NCBI RefSeq assembly: GCF_027912495.1
Contig: NZ_CP115463.1
Span: 2,627,501 to 2,691,500 of the forward strand
DNA from: Caulobacter sp. NIBR1757
Lineage (GTDB): Bacteria; Pseudomonadota; Alphaproteobacteria; Caulobacterales; Caulobacteraceae
Direction: 5' to 3'
DNA: 64,000 nt
Part shown: positions 44,210 through 53,957 of the stretch, in pieces
Layout of the letters: each line of letters opens with the position of its first letter
Numbering within the stretch: position 1 is the first letter of the stretch
Program-made: the position numbers and the translations under genes
The notes under the pieces: model-generated
Seen by the model: only the letters and a program-made list of their open reading frames with translations
The model's database searches: none
Told to the model about the DNA's origin: nothing

Positions 44210-46042
44210 CTACTTCCCGGCCTTCGTCGCCGCGATGTAGTCGTCGACCACGTGCTCCAGCACCTCCAGCGGCGTGCCGCCTGACAGCAGCACCGCGTCG
44301 TGGAACTTGCGGATGTCGAACTTGCCGCCCAGCTCCTTCTTGGCCTTGGCCCGCGCTTTCAGGAAGGTCAGCTTGCCGACCATGTAGCTGCAGGCCTGGC
44401 CCGGCCAGACGCAGTAGCGTTCGATCTCGGTGATCGCGCCGCTTTCCTGGTCGCCGATGTTGTCGACGTAGTACTTCACCGCCTGCTCGCGGCTCCAGCC
44501 GTAGTAGTGCATGCCGCTGTCGACCACGAGGCGCACGGCCCGGAACATGGCGTCGTGGATCATGCCGGCCTCGTCGAGCGGCTTGCCCTTGTACATGCCC
44601 ATCTCGACGGCCAGTTCCTCGGCATAGAGGGCCCAGCCCTCGCTGTAGCCGGAGAAGCCGATCACCTTGCGGATCAGCGGCAGGTCGCCAGCCTCGTTGT
44701 TCAGCGCCAGCTGCAGGTGGTGGCCCGGAATGGCCTCGTGGTAGGTCAGGGTCGGCAGCACGAACTTCGGCTGTTCGGCCGTGTCGCGCAGGTTGATCCA
44801 GTAGATGCCCGGCCGCTTGCCATCCAGCGACGGCGAATTGTAGTAGCCGCCCGGCGCCCCGGCCTCGATCGCCTTCGGCACCCGCCGGATCTCCACCGGC
44901 GCCTTGGGCAGCTGGCCGAACCATTGCGGCAGCTTGGCCTGCACCTCTTTCGCCTGTTCGTTGAGGCTGGCGATCAGGGCGTCCTTGCCCTCGTCGGTGT
45001 TCGGCCAGTGCTGCTTGGGGTCGGCGTAGATGGCGGCGTAGCGCTCGCCGACCGTGCCCTTGCTCAGGCCCGCCTTCTTCATCAGCACATCGGCCTTGGC
45101 GCCCAGGCTCTTGACCAGCTCCAGACCGGTCTTGTGCACCTCTTCCGGCGTGATCTCGCTGGTCGTGTAGTTCTTGAGCGAGACGGCATAGTACTCCTCG
45201 CCCTTGGGCAGGCGCTTGACGCCGGCGTCATGCACCGCCTTGCCCTGCCAGCTCTCCAGCAGCTCCAGTTGGCGCTGCAGCGCCGGCTTGACCCGCTCGT
45301 TGTAGAGCGCCGTGGAGACCTTGGCGTAGTCGCCCTCGATCTTGGCGGCCCCGACCCGGCGGACCAGCGAGGAAACCAGGGTCGTCTCTTCCGTCTTCGT
45401 CGACAGGAAGGATTTCATCTGGGTGATGGCCTTGGCGATCACGAAGTCCGGCGGGATCACCCCGATGCCGGCATCATGCCGCGCCGTCTCGGCCTCGTTG
45501 TCGAGGTTGCGGGCGAAGCACTCCATCCGCGACAGATAGGCGTCGGCGTCGTCCTTGGTCTCGATGCTGTGGGCGGTGTCGAGGAAGTCCGGGGTCGACT
45601 GATAGCTGCCGGTCAGCTGGCTCAGCACGTAGGGCGCGCCCGAGCCGCCGCCGTTGTAGTCGAACTTCGAATTGCCCTCTTCCTGCACGGCCAGCACGAA
45701 CTCGACGGTGTCGTAGTTGACGGCGTCCATGCCGGTCAGCGACTTGCGGTCGATGGTCCGCAGTTCGGCCAGTTGCCGGGTGTTGTCCTTGCGGGCCTCT
45801 AGGTTGGCCGTCCGCGAGTTGTCGCTGAGCAGGCTCTTGCTCCAGGCCATGGCGCCGTTGTCGATGCCCAGATAGGTCGGCAGCTCCGGCGAGCGCCGCA
45901 TGGCCTCGTCCATCGCCCGGTCGAACTGGGCGTACATTTTGGCCGCTTCACCCGTAGGGGCGGCGGCGCTGGCCAGGCGGGGCGCGGCGGCCAGGGCGGC
46001 GAGCGCGGTGGCGGAGGCGAAGAGTTCGCGGCGGTTCATCAT
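44210..46042 (-). CDS. DUF885 family predicted metallo-hydrolase, Tat-exported
   Basis: About 610 residues. The N-terminus MMNRRELFASATALAALAAAPRLASA has a twin-arginine-like signal (RRELF). LTYHEAIPGHHLQLAL is the HExxxGHH zinc-type motif of DUF885, followed by GYSEGWALYAEELAVEMG and ERYCVWPGQACSYMVGKLTFLKAR, all family hallmarks. Likely a periplasmic peptidase-like hydrolase of unknown substrate. The ATG at 46042 or the next at 46039 fits the signal peptide; the 8 codons upstream do not. Confidence 0.85.
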   Translation of the reverse strand: MMNRRELFASATALAALAAAPRLASAAAPTGEAAKMYAQFDRAMDEAMRRSPELPTYLGIDNGAMAWSKSLLSDNSRTANLEARKDNTRQLAELRTIDRKSLTGMDAVNYDTVEFVLAVQEEGNSKFDYNGGGSGAPYVLSQLTGSYQSTPDFLDTAHSIETKDDADAYLSRMECFARNLDNEAETARHDAGIGVIPPDFVIAKAITQMKSFLSTKTEETTLVSSLVRRVGAAKIEGDYAKVSTALYNERVKPALQRQLELLESWQGKAVHDAGVKRLPKGEEYYAVSLKNYTTSEITPEEVHKTGLELVKSLGAKADVLMKKAGLSKGTVGERYAAIYADPKQHWPNTDEGKDALIASLNEQAKEVQAKLPQWFGQLPKAPVEIRRVPKAIEAGAPGGYYNSPSLDGKRPGIYWINLRDTAEQPKFVLPTLTYHEAIPGHHLQLALNNEAGDLPLIRKVIGFSGYSEGWALYAEELAVEMGMYKGKPLDEAGMIHDAMFRAVRLVVDSGMHYYGWSREQAVKYYVDNIGDQESGAITEIERYCVWPGQACSYMVGKLTFLKARAKAKKELGGKFDIRKFHDAVLLSGGTPLEVLEHVVDDYIAATKAGK

Positions 46043-46174
46043 GGACGTTGGCTCCCCAGGCCGCATCGAGCGGCGAATATGGCTGGGGCCAAGCGTTATG
46101 CCCCCGCATGCCTTGCGGCAACGGGGCTGGCGTTAAATCGGAGTAATGCGGGCGGCGTCAGCCCCGCCTAAGCC

Positions 46175-46495
46175 TCAGGCCCCGGGCCCTTCGCTGATCA
46201 CCTGCGGCGGGCGATAGCGTTCGACCAGGCTTTCGAGCTCCTGGGTGCGGGTGGCCCCGGCGACATTGAGGCGGACGTACAGCGCCTCGGCGCCCTTGTC
46301 CTTGGCGGCCTTCCAGGCCTTGGCGGCCGATTGCAGGCTGCCCGCCGCGCCGGCGCAGATGACATCCAGCGCCCCGTCCTTGCGACGCACGCAGACGAAG
46401 TTCCCCGCCATGGCGGGAAGCTCGGCCAGGTCGCTGTTGAGCCGGAAGCGCAGCGCGACGCCATCGGCGCCTTCGAGTTCAATATAGTCGTTCAC
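46175..46495 (-). CDS. conserved hypothetical protein, 106 aa
   Basis: Soluble, no signal peptide, no recognised domain. It starts MNDYIELEGADGVALRFRLNSDLAELPAMAGNFVCVRRKDG, suggesting a small beta-rich N-terminal part, then an Ala/Lys-rich helix and a C-terminal helix ending in PPQVISEGPGA. Base composition and codon use match the neighbours, which supports a real gene. GGAAGT precedes the ATG. Nothing in the context tells its role. The 259 nt between it and cckA show no further gene. Confidence 0.65.
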   Translation of the reverse strand: MNDYIELEGADGVALRFRLNSDLAELPAMAGNFVCVRRKDGALDVICAGAAGSLQSAAKAWKAAKDKGAEALYVRLNVAGATRTQELESLVERYRPPQVISEGPGA

Positions 46496-46754
46496 GGACT
46501 TCCTTTAGGCGTCGCCGCGTCTCACCGCCAGCATCATTGCAGGATCATTGGTCTGTGAGGCGAAACCAAGACGCTCAGGTCCTTGCCGAACCCCGATCCG
46601 CGCCCATGCGCGACCACCTGTCGCGCGGCGGGCGGTCGCGTCTGCGAACACCTATTGCCAGTTTAGGATGCTCCCCGCCAAAACGGCCTCTGGATCGGCA
46701 GAGACGGCGGAGCGCCCGCATCAGCGCCCGCCACTCTCCACCGGCGCGCGAAGG

Positions 46755-48866
46755 CTAAGCCGCGATCTGCTGCTTGACCCGCTCGGCCAACGTCTTGATG
46801 TCGATCGGCTTGGGCAGGAACGACACCCCCTCCTCGCCTTCCAGCAGGTCGCTGAACTCGGCCTCGGCATAGCCGCTGATGAACATCACCGGCGCATCGC
46901 CCAGATAGCCCCGCGCCTTCTTCAGCAGCGTCGGCCCGTCCATGCCCGGCATGATCACGTCGCTGATCAACAGGTCGATGGTGCCGGCGTGCTCGATGCA
47001 CAGCTCCAGGGCCTCCTCGCCGTCGCAGGCCTCGATCACCTCATAGCCGCGCGCCCGCAGCAGCCGGGCGGCCACCCCGCGCACGGCGTCCTCGTCCTCG
47101 ACGAACAGGATGCGGCCGACGCCCGACAGGTCGCGGGCCGCCTGGCGGACCGGCTTGACCGCCTCAACCACCGGAGCGGCCCCGGCGACCGGCACATGCA
47201 CCGGCAGGAAGATGCGGAACACCGCCCCCTGCCCTGGCTCGCTTTCGACGTGGATCCAGCCGTCCGACTGCTTGACGATGCCATAGACGGTGGCCAGGCC
47301 CAGACCCGTGCCCTCGCCCACCGGCTTGGTGGTGAAGAAGGGGTCGAAGATCTTGCCGACGACTTCGGGCGGAATGCCGGGACCGTCGTCGCTGACCTCG
47401 ATCAGCGCCATGTCGCCCATCGGCAGCCCGGCATATCCCAGGTTCGCCGCCTCGATGTGGCTGACCCGCGCCGTGCGGATGCGCACCGTCCCGCCGCTGC
47501 CGGCGGCGCGCACGGCGTCGCGGGCGTTGACGGCCAGGTTCATCACCGCCGTCTCCAGCTGGCTCTTGTCGGCCCGCACCAGCGGCAGGTTGCGCCCATA
47601 GTCGGTGACCAGCTTGACGTCCTCGCGCAGCAGCCGGCGCAACAGCACCTCGAACTCGCTGATCAGTTCGCCCAGCTCCAGAACCTCGCGCTGCACCGTC
47701 TGCTTGCGGCTGAAGGCCAGCAGCTTGCGCACCAGGTCGGCGGCCCGAACCCCCGTCTGGCGGATTTCGTTCAGCCCCTCGTACGAGGGATCCCCCAGCG
47801 GATGACGCTGCAACAGCTCGTCCAGCCGCAGCTGAATGGCGGTGAGCAGGTTGTTGAAATCGTGGGCCACCCCGCCGGCCAGCTGGCCGATGGCCTGCAT
47901 CTTCTGGGCCTGGGCCAGCTGCAGCTCGATCTGCTTCTGCTCGGAGACGTCGACCAGATAGGCCGTCAGCCGTCCGCCCTGGCGGTTCAGGTACAGATGC
48001 CCGATCCGCGTATTGTCATGGTTCAGCCGTACCTCGAACGGCCCGGCCCGGCCCTCGGCGGCGCCCAGGCCGGCGTCCAGCCGCGAGCTCTCGGCCACCA
48101 GTTCGCCGAACACCAGCCCGGGCTTGGCCGCCCCGCCGGTGATCTCGCCCAGCGCCGTGTTGGCCTCGACGATGCGGGCGGTGAACACGTCCGCCCCGTC
48201 CAGCAGCGCCGCCCCGAACGGCGAGGCCGCCGCCAGCGCGTCCAGCCCCGCCTCGGCGGCGGTCGGAATGGCCAGCGCCCTGGGGCTGATCTCGGCCGGC
48301 GGCAGAACCAGCGACCGCTCGGCCGCCAGCCGCAGCAGGAACCGCCCCGGCCCCAGCGAGGCCACGGCAAGCTCGCGGTCACCGTCCTTCAGCTTCAGCG
48401 AGGTGTTGGCCGCCAGCCCCCGGCGCGCCCGGTTGAAGGCGCCGTACAGTCCGGCCGCCTGGCCGTTGCGCGGCAGCCGTCCGCCGGCCCCCAGTTCAGT
48501 GGTCCAGGGATCGTTGGCGGCGATGATCTTGCCGTCCAGCCCGGCCACCGCCGCCGCCTCGGGCAGCGCCTCGACCATGGCTTCCAGCATCGGCGTGTCG
48601 TCGGCCTCGTTCGGCGTCCCCGAGGCCCGGAATGCCAGCAGCCCCAGGCAGGCGACGCCCGCCAGCCCGATCAGCAACAGCAGCCCGGCCAGGGTATCGA
48701 CCCCCGCCTCCAGGGCCGGATAGGCGGCGAATCCGACGGCCAGCACGAAGAATACCGCGGCCGCTCCCACCAGGGGATCGAACCGGACCTTCCGCTTCTC
48801 GCTCATTTCCGCTCGGGGCATTGGCAGCCTTGGGAGCTCCTTGGGGCTCAGCGTCGAATCACTCAT
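46755..48866 (-). CDS. cckA: cell-cycle hybrid histidine kinase CckA
   Basis: 703 residues. Two N-terminal membrane helices (about 33-51 and 57-78), two PAS-like segments, HisKA with [15 protein letters not shown] (His 335), HATPase with [42 protein letters not shown], and a C-terminal receiver with [13 protein letters not shown] (Asp 636). The His-Asp distance is 301 residues, as in C. crescentus CckA (H322/D623). Through ChpT it phosphorylates CtrA and CpdR. Lies directly downstream of flhB, the same setting as in Caulobacter. The start has a weak ribosome-binding site; 48821 or 48806 are alternatives. Confidence 0.93.
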   Translation of the reverse strand: MSDSTLSPKELPRLPMPRAEMSEKRKVRFDPLVGAAAVFFVLAVGFAAYPALEAGVDTLAGLLLLIGLAGVACLGLLAFRASGTPNEADDTPMLEAMVEALPEAAAVAGLDGKIIAANDPWTTELGAGGRLPRNGQAAGLYGAFNRARRGLAANTSLKLKDGDRELAVASLGPGRFLLRLAAERSLVLPPAEISPRALAIPTAAEAGLDALAAASPFGAALLDGADVFTARIVEANTALGEITGGAAKPGLVFGELVAESSRLDAGLGAAEGRAGPFEVRLNHDNTRIGHLYLNRQGGRLTAYLVDVSEQKQIELQLAQAQKMQAIGQLAGGVAHDFNNLLTAIQLRLDELLQRHPLGDPSYEGLNEIRQTGVRAADLVRKLLAFSRKQTVQREVLELGELISEFEVLLRRLLREDVKLVTDYGRNLPLVRADKSQLETAVMNLAVNARDAVRAAGSGGTVRIRTARVSHIEAANLGYAGLPMGDMALIEVSDDGPGIPPEVVGKIFDPFFTTKPVGEGTGLGLATVYGIVKQSDGWIHVESEPGQGAVFRIFLPVHVPVAGAAPVVEAVKPVRQAARDLSGVGRILFVEDEDAVRGVAARLLRARGYEVIEACDGEEALELCIEHAGTIDLLISDVIMPGMDGPTLLKKARGYLGDAPVMFISGYAEAEFSDLLEGEEGVSFLPKPIDIKTLAERVKQQIAA

Positions 48867-48918
48867 TGGGGAGGATACTCGTTAATGGAACCGTCCCCGA
48901 ATCGGGCAGGGTTCGGGG

Positions 48919-50001
48919 TCATCGCAACGTCGTCGCCCGCGCCGCGCGCTTCTGGCTCATCACGAAGCCGATGATCTTGGCCACCGCCTCGTAGTGGGCT
49001 TCCGGAATGACCTGGTCGACCTCGGTCGCCGCATACAGCGCCCGGGCCAGCGGCGGATCCTCGATGACCGCCACCCCGGACTCCTCGGCCAGGGCCCGGA
49101 TCCGCAGCGCCAGGTCGTCCAGCCCCTTGGCCACGCATTCCGGCGCCGCCGTCTCTCCCGCCTCGTAGCGCAGCGCCACGGCGTAGTGGGTCGGGTTCAT
49201 CACCACCACGGTGGCGTTGGGCACATTCTGCATCATCCGCCGGCGCGAGACTTCCATCTGCATCTGCTTGCGCTTGGCCTTGATGTGGGGGTCGCCGTCC
49301 GACTGCTTGTATTCGTCCTTCAGCTCCTCGCGGCTCATCCGCATCCGCTTCATGAACCGCGCCCGCTGCCACAGCCAGTCGGCCCCCGCCGTCACCAGCA
49401 GGAAGCACAGCACCGCGAAGAACAGCGCCTTGGTCAGCGCCATCGTCGCTGGCAGGATGGCCACCGGATCGGCCGCCGCCAACGCCTGCAGCTCGTGCGC
49501 ATGGGGCTTCAGCACCATCCAGGTCACCGCCCCGGTCGCCCCGATCTTCAGGAAGCTCTTGAGGAACTGCATCAATCCGTCGGGCCCGAAGATGCGCTTG
49601 AAGCCCTCCAGCGGGCTGACCTTCTTGAAGTCGGGCTTCATCTTCTCGGCGGTGAACAGCAGGCCGTGCTGCACCACATTGCCGGCGATCCCGGCCAGCA
49701 TCGCCGCCACCATCACCACGATCAGGGCCGGCATCCCGGCCATGATCGCCTGCTCGGCGATGCCGACCCCGCCCGTGCCCGACATGTCCATCGCCTCGGG
49801 ATGGGCGATGAAGGGCAACAGCTTGCCGGTCATGTCGGTGGCCAGCCAGCCGCCGCCCATCAGGATCACCCCGGCCACGGCGGCCAGGCTGAACATCTGC
49901 GGCAGATCCGGGGTCTTGGCGACGTCGCCCTTCTTGCGGGCGTCCTCGAGCTTCTTGGCTGTTGGTTCTTCTGTTTTCGAGGAAGCGTCTTCATCCGCCA
50001 T
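48919..50001 (-). CDS. flhB: flagellar export switch protein FlhB
   Basis: 360 residues. Hydrophilic start EDASSKTEEPTAKKLEDARKKGDVAKTPDL (family hallmark), four membrane helices, then the cytoplasmic domain with the autocleavage site VVVMNPTHYAVALRYE (NPTH) and PEAHYEAVAKIIGFVM. Cleavage between Asn and Pro switches export from rod/hook to filament substrates. Start lies 3 nt after the fliR stop in the fliQ-fliR-flhB operon. Confidence 0.97.
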   Translation of the reverse strand: MADEDASSKTEEPTAKKLEDARKKGDVAKTPDLPQMFSLAAVAGVILMGGGWLATDMTGKLLPFIAHPEAMDMSGTGGVGIAEQAIMAGMPALIVVMVAAMLAGIAGNVVQHGLLFTAEKMKPDFKKVSPLEGFKRIFGPDGLMQFLKSFLKIGATGAVTWMVLKPHAHELQALAAADPVAILPATMALTKALFFAVLCFLLVTAGADWLWQRARFMKRMRMSREELKDEYKQSDGDPHIKAKRKQMQMEVSRRRMMQNVPNATVVVMNPTHYAVALRYEAGETAAPECVAKGLDDLALRIRALAEESGVAVIEDPPLARALYAATEVDQVIPEAHYEAVAKIIGFVMSQKRAARATTLR

Positions 50002-50004
50002 GGA

Positions 50005-50772
50005 TCAGCCCCCCGTCCCGGCGAAGACGCCGATCAGCTCGCGGTAGCGGCCGACCCAGACCATACCGACCAGGCCCAGGCTGAGGGCGAAGATCGACAG
50101 GCCGAAGATCACCGCCAGCGGCGAGGTGACGAAATAGATCTGGAACTGCGGCATGATCCGCCCGACCAGCCCGGCCGCCAGGTTGAAGATCAACGAAAAC
50201 ACGATCACCGGCGCCGACAGCTGGATGCCCAGCGCGAAACTGCCCGCGATGGTCCGCACCGCCAGCGTGCCCGCGTCGGTCACCGGAATGCCGGCCTTGC
50301 CGAGCGGGAAGAGGTCATAGCTGTTGACCATCGCCCCGATGAAGAGGTGGTGCAGGTCGGTGGTCATGATCAGCACCACCCCGATCAGGCTCAGGAAGGT
50401 GGCCAGCGTCGCGTTCGGCTGGCCCAGCATCGGGTTGGCGGTCTGGGCAAAGCCGAGCGTGGTCTGGATCGACACCACCTCCCCCGCCGTGGACAGGGCC
50501 GACAGGAACAGGCGCATGATCATGCCGATGGTCAGGCCGATGAGGATCTCGCGGATCACCTGCAGGCCGACATCGCCCATGGTCGCCGGCACGAAGACGT
50601 TGCGCGCCGCCAGCGGGGCCAGGACCATGCACATCAGCAGCGCGAAGCTGAGCCGGATGCGCGGCGGCACGCTCTGCTCGCCGATCCCCGGAATCAGCAT
50701 GACCATGGCCCCGACCCGGGCGAAGATCAGCCCGGCGGAATAGACCTGGGCGGCGGTGGCGTAGGCTTCCAC
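50005..50772 (-). CDS. fliR: flagellar export protein FliR
   Basis: 255 residues, about six membrane helices. It opens with EAYATAAQVYSAGLIFARVGAMVMLIPGIGEQSVPPRIRLSFALL, the FliR signature. It is a core part of the flagellar type III export gate with FliP and FliQ. 9 nt after fliQ and 3 nt before flhB. Confidence 0.96.
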   Translation of the reverse strand: MEAYATAAQVYSAGLIFARVGAMVMLIPGIGEQSVPPRIRLSFALLMCMVLAPLAARNVFVPATMGDVGLQVIREILIGLTIGMIMRLFLSALSTAGEVVSIQTTLGFAQTANPMLGQPNATLATFLSLIGVVLIMTTDLHHLFIGAMVNSYDLFPLGKAGIPVTDAGTLAVRTIAGSFALGIQLSAPVIVFSLIFNLAAGLVGRIMPQFQIYFVTSPLAVIFGLSIFALSLGLVGMVWVGRYRELIGVFAGTGG

Positions 50773-50781
50773 CGGCTGGCC

Positions 50782-51045
50782 TTACATGCCGGCGATGCGG
50801 GCGGCGATATTCTGGAAGAAGCCGCTCATCAGCGCGCCCATCAGCGGCAGGAACAGCAGAAGCGAGATGAAGATGGCGACGATCTTGGGGGCATAGACCA
50901 GGGTCGCCTCCTGGATCTGCGTCAACGCCTGCATCAGGCCGATCCCCACCCCGACGACCAGCCCGACGATCAGGACCGGCGCGGACAGCTGGATGGTCAG
51001 CCAGATGGCGTCGCGACCGACGTCAAGCACCTCAGCGCCGTTCAT
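50782..51045 (-). CDS. fliQ: flagellar export protein FliQ
   Basis: 87 residues with two membrane helices: DAIWLTIQLSAPVLIVGLVVGVGIGLMQALTQIQEATLVYAPKI is the FliQ signature. Export gate subunit; first gene of the fliQ-fliR-flhB unit, with a CtrA-type box about 54 nt upstream of its start. Confidence 0.96.
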   Translation of the reverse strand: MNGAEVLDVGRDAIWLTIQLSAPVLIVGLVVGVGIGLMQALTQIQEATLVYAPKIVAIFISLLLFLPLMGALMSGFFQNIAARIAGM

Positions 51046-51098
51046 GGGAAAGCCTCACAGTGGAATCGAAAATGAGGCTCACTTGTCGGCGGTTATGG

Positions 51099-51113
51099 TT
51101 AACGGGTGTTTAC
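51099..51113 (-). promoter_or_regulatory. CtrA-type box upstream of fliQ
   Basis: TTAA-CGGGTGT-TTAC on the plus strand (GTAA-N7-TTAA in the direction of fliQ). In Caulobacter, fliQ is a class II flagellar promoter directly driven by CtrA, so both position and sequence agree. Confidence 0.75.
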
Positions 51114-51313
51114 GAAGGGGACGGCGCTCATAACCTAAGCCAGGGCCCGTTTCACCAAAGGACTATCGTTTTGGCTGGGTGAAAGACGGGGTGCCACGTC
51201 AGACGCCAGGGAAAACAGCCCGCGCGAACGGGCCATCTGCGAGCATCGGCACGGTGTTGGTCAGTTTGCAATCAGCTCCCTGTCACCTTATTCGGACAGC
51301 GAACGATTGCCGA
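51114..51313. other. islet-chromosome junction between fliQ promoter and ABC gene
   Basis: It contains a small hairpin (GCCCG..CGGGC, about 51217-51232) and only very short frames, e.g. a 33-codon one on the minus strand at 51135-51236 without a ribosome-binding site. The base composition begins to drop here. Confidence 0.5.
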
Positions 51314-52987
51314 TCAGAGAGTGAAAATCCGGTCTGACCGTGCGACGAGCGCCGGCCGATGCGCGACAATGACCCGAGTGATAGGAAGGCCAGCAAGTAG
51401 CTCGGCGATCATCGTCTCAGTGTCGGGATCCAGATTCGCTGTGCCCTCATCGAGGAAGAGCACGCTCGGGCGTCGATATAGCGCGCGAGCCAGAAGCACG
51501 CGCTGACGCTGTCCACCAGACAAGGTGGACCCCATGTCGCCGACCAGCGAAAGATACTGCATGGGCATCCGCTCGATTTCCGGATGGATCTGGGCTGCTT
51601 CTGCTGCGGCTCGCACGGCCACCATATCAAGATCGGGATCAAAGAAGGCAATATTGTCAGCGATGGTGCCCGACAGCAGACGATCATCTTGGGCGACCAC
51701 CCCGACATGAGTTCTCCACACGCGCCATAGCTCAGGCGTCGCCGGCCTGCCGTCCAGTAGGATTTGCCCTTCAGTGGGGGATCGCAAACCAAGCATCAGC
51801 TTCATTAACGTGGTCTTGCCCCGGCCGGACGGACCGGTGATCGAGAGGAATTCGCCAGCCGCCACTTCGAGGTCGAGGTCCTTCAATACCCAAGGGTCGG
51901 AAGGCCCGTAGCGGAATGAAACGCCTTGGAACACGATGTGCCCGCCCACCTCAATGTCCGGGAGCGCCACAGCCGGCGTGTCGGGTTCGGTCGCTATGAC
52001 ATCTGCAAGGCGGTCAAGATGGAGTCCCAGTAGGCGGAACTGGATCGATTGATTGATCAGCGACAGAGCACGATCGGTAAATGTCTGGCGAAAGGCCAAG
52101 AAGGCTAGCAGCATCCCGATAGACATGCCGGAACCGGCCAGCACCGTCTGCGCGCCCAGATAGATCACCAGGACCGAGGATAGCCCCATTATGGTGGTCT
52201 GGATGAAAATTGCGCTGATTTGCAGGCGCGCCAACGAGACAGTCGCATTCACAAACGATGCATATAGATTCCGCCAGTAGCTTTCTCGTTCCCCTTCACG
52301 CCCCATTACCTTTATGGTGGTGGCGGCGCGGACACTCTCCATGAGGTGGCTGCGCTCTGTCGCCGAAGCGATCAATTGTTCCTGACTTCGAGCCTGGGTT
52401 GCCGGAAAGAAAGCCATCGCGGTGATCAGGCTAAGCGCAACAGAACCTATGACCACGGCAGCCAGGATTGGCGAGTAGAGCACCAGAATGATGGCTGCTA
52501 TCAGCGCCATCACGCCGTCGATCAGGGCCGAAATTATCCCCTTGGTCAGGGCATCCTGAATGGCTGAGGTCGATCCCATCCGTGACAAGATGTCCCCGAC
52601 GTGGCGCTTCTCAAAGAAATCGGAAGGCAGACGTATAAGGTGCCGGAATAGATTCCCGACCATCTGATATGTCAGCGTATTACCCAGGATCTGTAGAGCC
52701 CAGTTTCGTAGCGCTTCCAGCGCTGCCTGAATGACAAGTAGTGCACCGAAACCGAGCGCCAGAACGCTCAAGAGTGATTGGTCAGAGTGCCCAATCGCCT
52801 CATCGACAACGAGCTGGATCTGAAATGGGGCGGCGAATGCCGCGATTTGCAGGACTGCTGAGAGCGCGGTGACCTGCGCCAGGCTACTCCACAGGCCCGT
52901 TGATTTCGACCACAAGCTGGTGATGGCGATAGGGGTAACCTTCTCCGACTTTCCAAGCCTGCTGAATATCTCGACAGCAATCCGCAA
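51314..52987 (-). CDS. bacteriocin-type ABC exporter lacking the C39 peptidase domain
   Basis: About 557 residues: ABC membrane domain (QIAAFAAPFQIQLVVDEAIGHSDQSLLSVL, then LPSDFFEKRHVGDILSRMGS, characteristic of peptidase-containing exporters such as CvaB/PCAT), then the ATPase with Walker A GPSGRGKTT, Q-loop VVAQDDRLLSG, LSGGQRQRVLLARALY and Walker B VLFLDEGTANLD. It starts just where homology to the C39 leader peptidase should end; the peptidase is absent. The only usable starts are TTG (52987, or 52915), and the frame stays open upstream. Lower-GC codon use than the surroundings. Presumably exports the product of the divergent ATP-grasp gene. Confidence 0.8.
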   Translation of the reverse strand: MRIAVEIFSRLGKSEKVTPIAITSLWSKSTGLWSSLAQVTALSAVLQIAAFAAPFQIQLVVDEAIGHSDQSLLSVLALGFGALLVIQAALEALRNWALQILGNTLTYQMVGNLFRHLIRLPSDFFEKRHVGDILSRMGSTSAIQDALTKGIISALIDGVMALIAAIILVLYSPILAAVVIGSVALSLITAMAFFPATQARSQEQLIASATERSHLMESVRAATTIKVMGREGERESYWRNLYASFVNATVSLARLQISAIFIQTTIMGLSSVLVIYLGAQTVLAGSGMSIGMLLAFLAFRQTFTDRALSLINQSIQFRLLGLHLDRLADVIATEPDTPAVALPDIEVGGHIVFQGVSFRYGPSDPWVLKDLDLEVAAGEFLSITGPSGRGKTTLMKLMLGLRSPTEGQILLDGRPATPELWRVWRTHVGVVAQDDRLLSGTIADNIAFFDPDLDMVAVRAAAEAAQIHPEIERMPMQYLSLVGDMGSTLSGGQRQRVLLARALYRRPSVLFLDEGTANLDPDTETMIAELLAGLPITRVIVAHRPALVARSDRIFTL

Positions 52988-53957
52988 TGGGTCCGTCGAA
53001 TTTTCTTTGAAGGCGCCTGAAGCCGCTGAAGTTATTCGATCTGCAAAGGTTGTTTGGAACCGTCGATTTGTGCAGTTTGAGCGGCCCGACGAAGCGCATG
53101 CCGATGATCTGCGGGCGATCTACACACTCGGAGCCCAGTTTCTTAGGCATTCACGGGAGGCGCTCTTCCCGGGCGCCTTTTGGGTCAACGCGCCAGCCGG
53201 CCAACAGTTCGCGAATAACAAAGTAAACCAATTGAGGGTGGCCGCTCTATGCGGCATGCGGACGCCTGACACGCTTATTTCAAACAACCCAAGCGATATT
53301 CGCGCCTTCATCGGATCGGCCAACCGCTCAACAATTGCCAAACCGATGGCCCCACTAAAATGGCACGGGGATGGCTACGTCGCGGCTCCGTTCACGGCAC
53401 GCATTTCGCTGGATATGTGCCAACGCGACTCATCACTGTTCCTGGCCCCGATGATCTACCAACATGAAATTCTGAAGGCCTACGAACTTCGGGTTGTTGT
53501 CATGGGCAAGAGCATTTTTGCCTACAAGATTGACTCCCAAGCGATCCCGGAAGCAAGTTTGGATTGGCGGGCTGCCCAGCAACGCGAAGATTTAGTGCAT
53601 CTGCCCTACGAGCTCGATGATCGAACGCGAGAGAGCATCTTCGCGTTCATGCAGCAATCTGGAATTGTCTTTGGTTCCATGGACTTCATAATCGATAGGG
53701 ATGGCGTCCCGTTCTTCCTGGAAATGAACGAACAGGGGCAGTTTCTTTTTCTTGAAGAACGCTGCGATGACGCACCGTTACTTGATGCGTTTGTGAAATT
53801 TTTGGAGAGCGGTGACGAGAGCTTTGTATACCGCCCTGAGGCGTCAAGAATATCGTTCCGGCAATTCCTGGATAGCCCATCCTGGGTCGATGGTTCGGCG
53901 GCGCACCTATCGAGTCACCGAACCTACGAGTTGGGCATTTCTCAGGCGGAGAAGTAG
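52869..53957 (+). CDS. ATP-grasp ligase, MvdD/graspetide-maturase type
   Basis: Up to 362 residues. FANNKVNQLRVAALCGMRTPDTLISNNPSDIRAFI matches the pre-ATP-grasp junction of MvdD-like enzymes; AKPMAPL supplies an ATP-binding Lys; HEILKAYELRVVVMGKSIFAYKIDSQ...DWR is the family signature; DFIIDRDGVPFFLEMNEQGQFLFLEE holds the Mg-binding Glu and Asn. Such enzymes make ester or amide cross-links between side chains of ribosomal peptides. GTG 52869 (used) and ATG 52923 are possible starts; both overlap or touch the divergent ABC gene, and the usual first 25-30 residues of the family are not clear. Codon use is AT-richer than the chromosome. Confidence 0.82.
   Translation: MTCARLLHRPVDFDHKLVMAIGVTFSDFPSLLNISTAIRNGSVEFSLKAPEAAEVIRSAKVVWNRRFVQFERPDEAHADDLRAIYTLGAQFLRHSREALFPGAFWVNAPAGQQFANNKVNQLRVAALCGMRTPDTLISNNPSDIRAFIGSANRSTIAKPMAPLKWHGDGYVAAPFTARISLDMCQRDSSLFLAPMIYQHEILKAYELRVVVMGKSIFAYKIDSQAIPEASLDWRAAQQREDLVHLPYELDDRTRESIFAFMQQSGIVFGSMDFIIDRDGVPFFLEMNEQGQFLFLEERCDDAPLLDAFVKFLESGDESFVYRPEASRISFRQFLDSPSWVDGSAAHLSSHRTYELGISQAEK

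Noticed and set aside
46548..48974. 808-codon plus-strand frame over cckA
   Set aside because: Shadow of cckA; no domain, Gln/Arg/His/Pro-rich throughout.
48994..51075. 693-codon plus-strand frame over flhB-fliR-fliQ
   Set aside because: His/Gln/Arg-rich shadow frame of three well-known flagellar genes.
51135..51236. 33-codon minus-strand frame as graspetide precursor
   Set aside because: No Shine-Dalgarno, no repeated core motif and placed downstream of the exporter near the chromosome junction; kept only as a weak candidate in findings.
52884..53150. Minus-strand 88-codon frame as a detached C39 peptidase upstream of the ABC gene
   Set aside because: No Cys/His peptidase motifs; it is antisense to the ATP-grasp gene.
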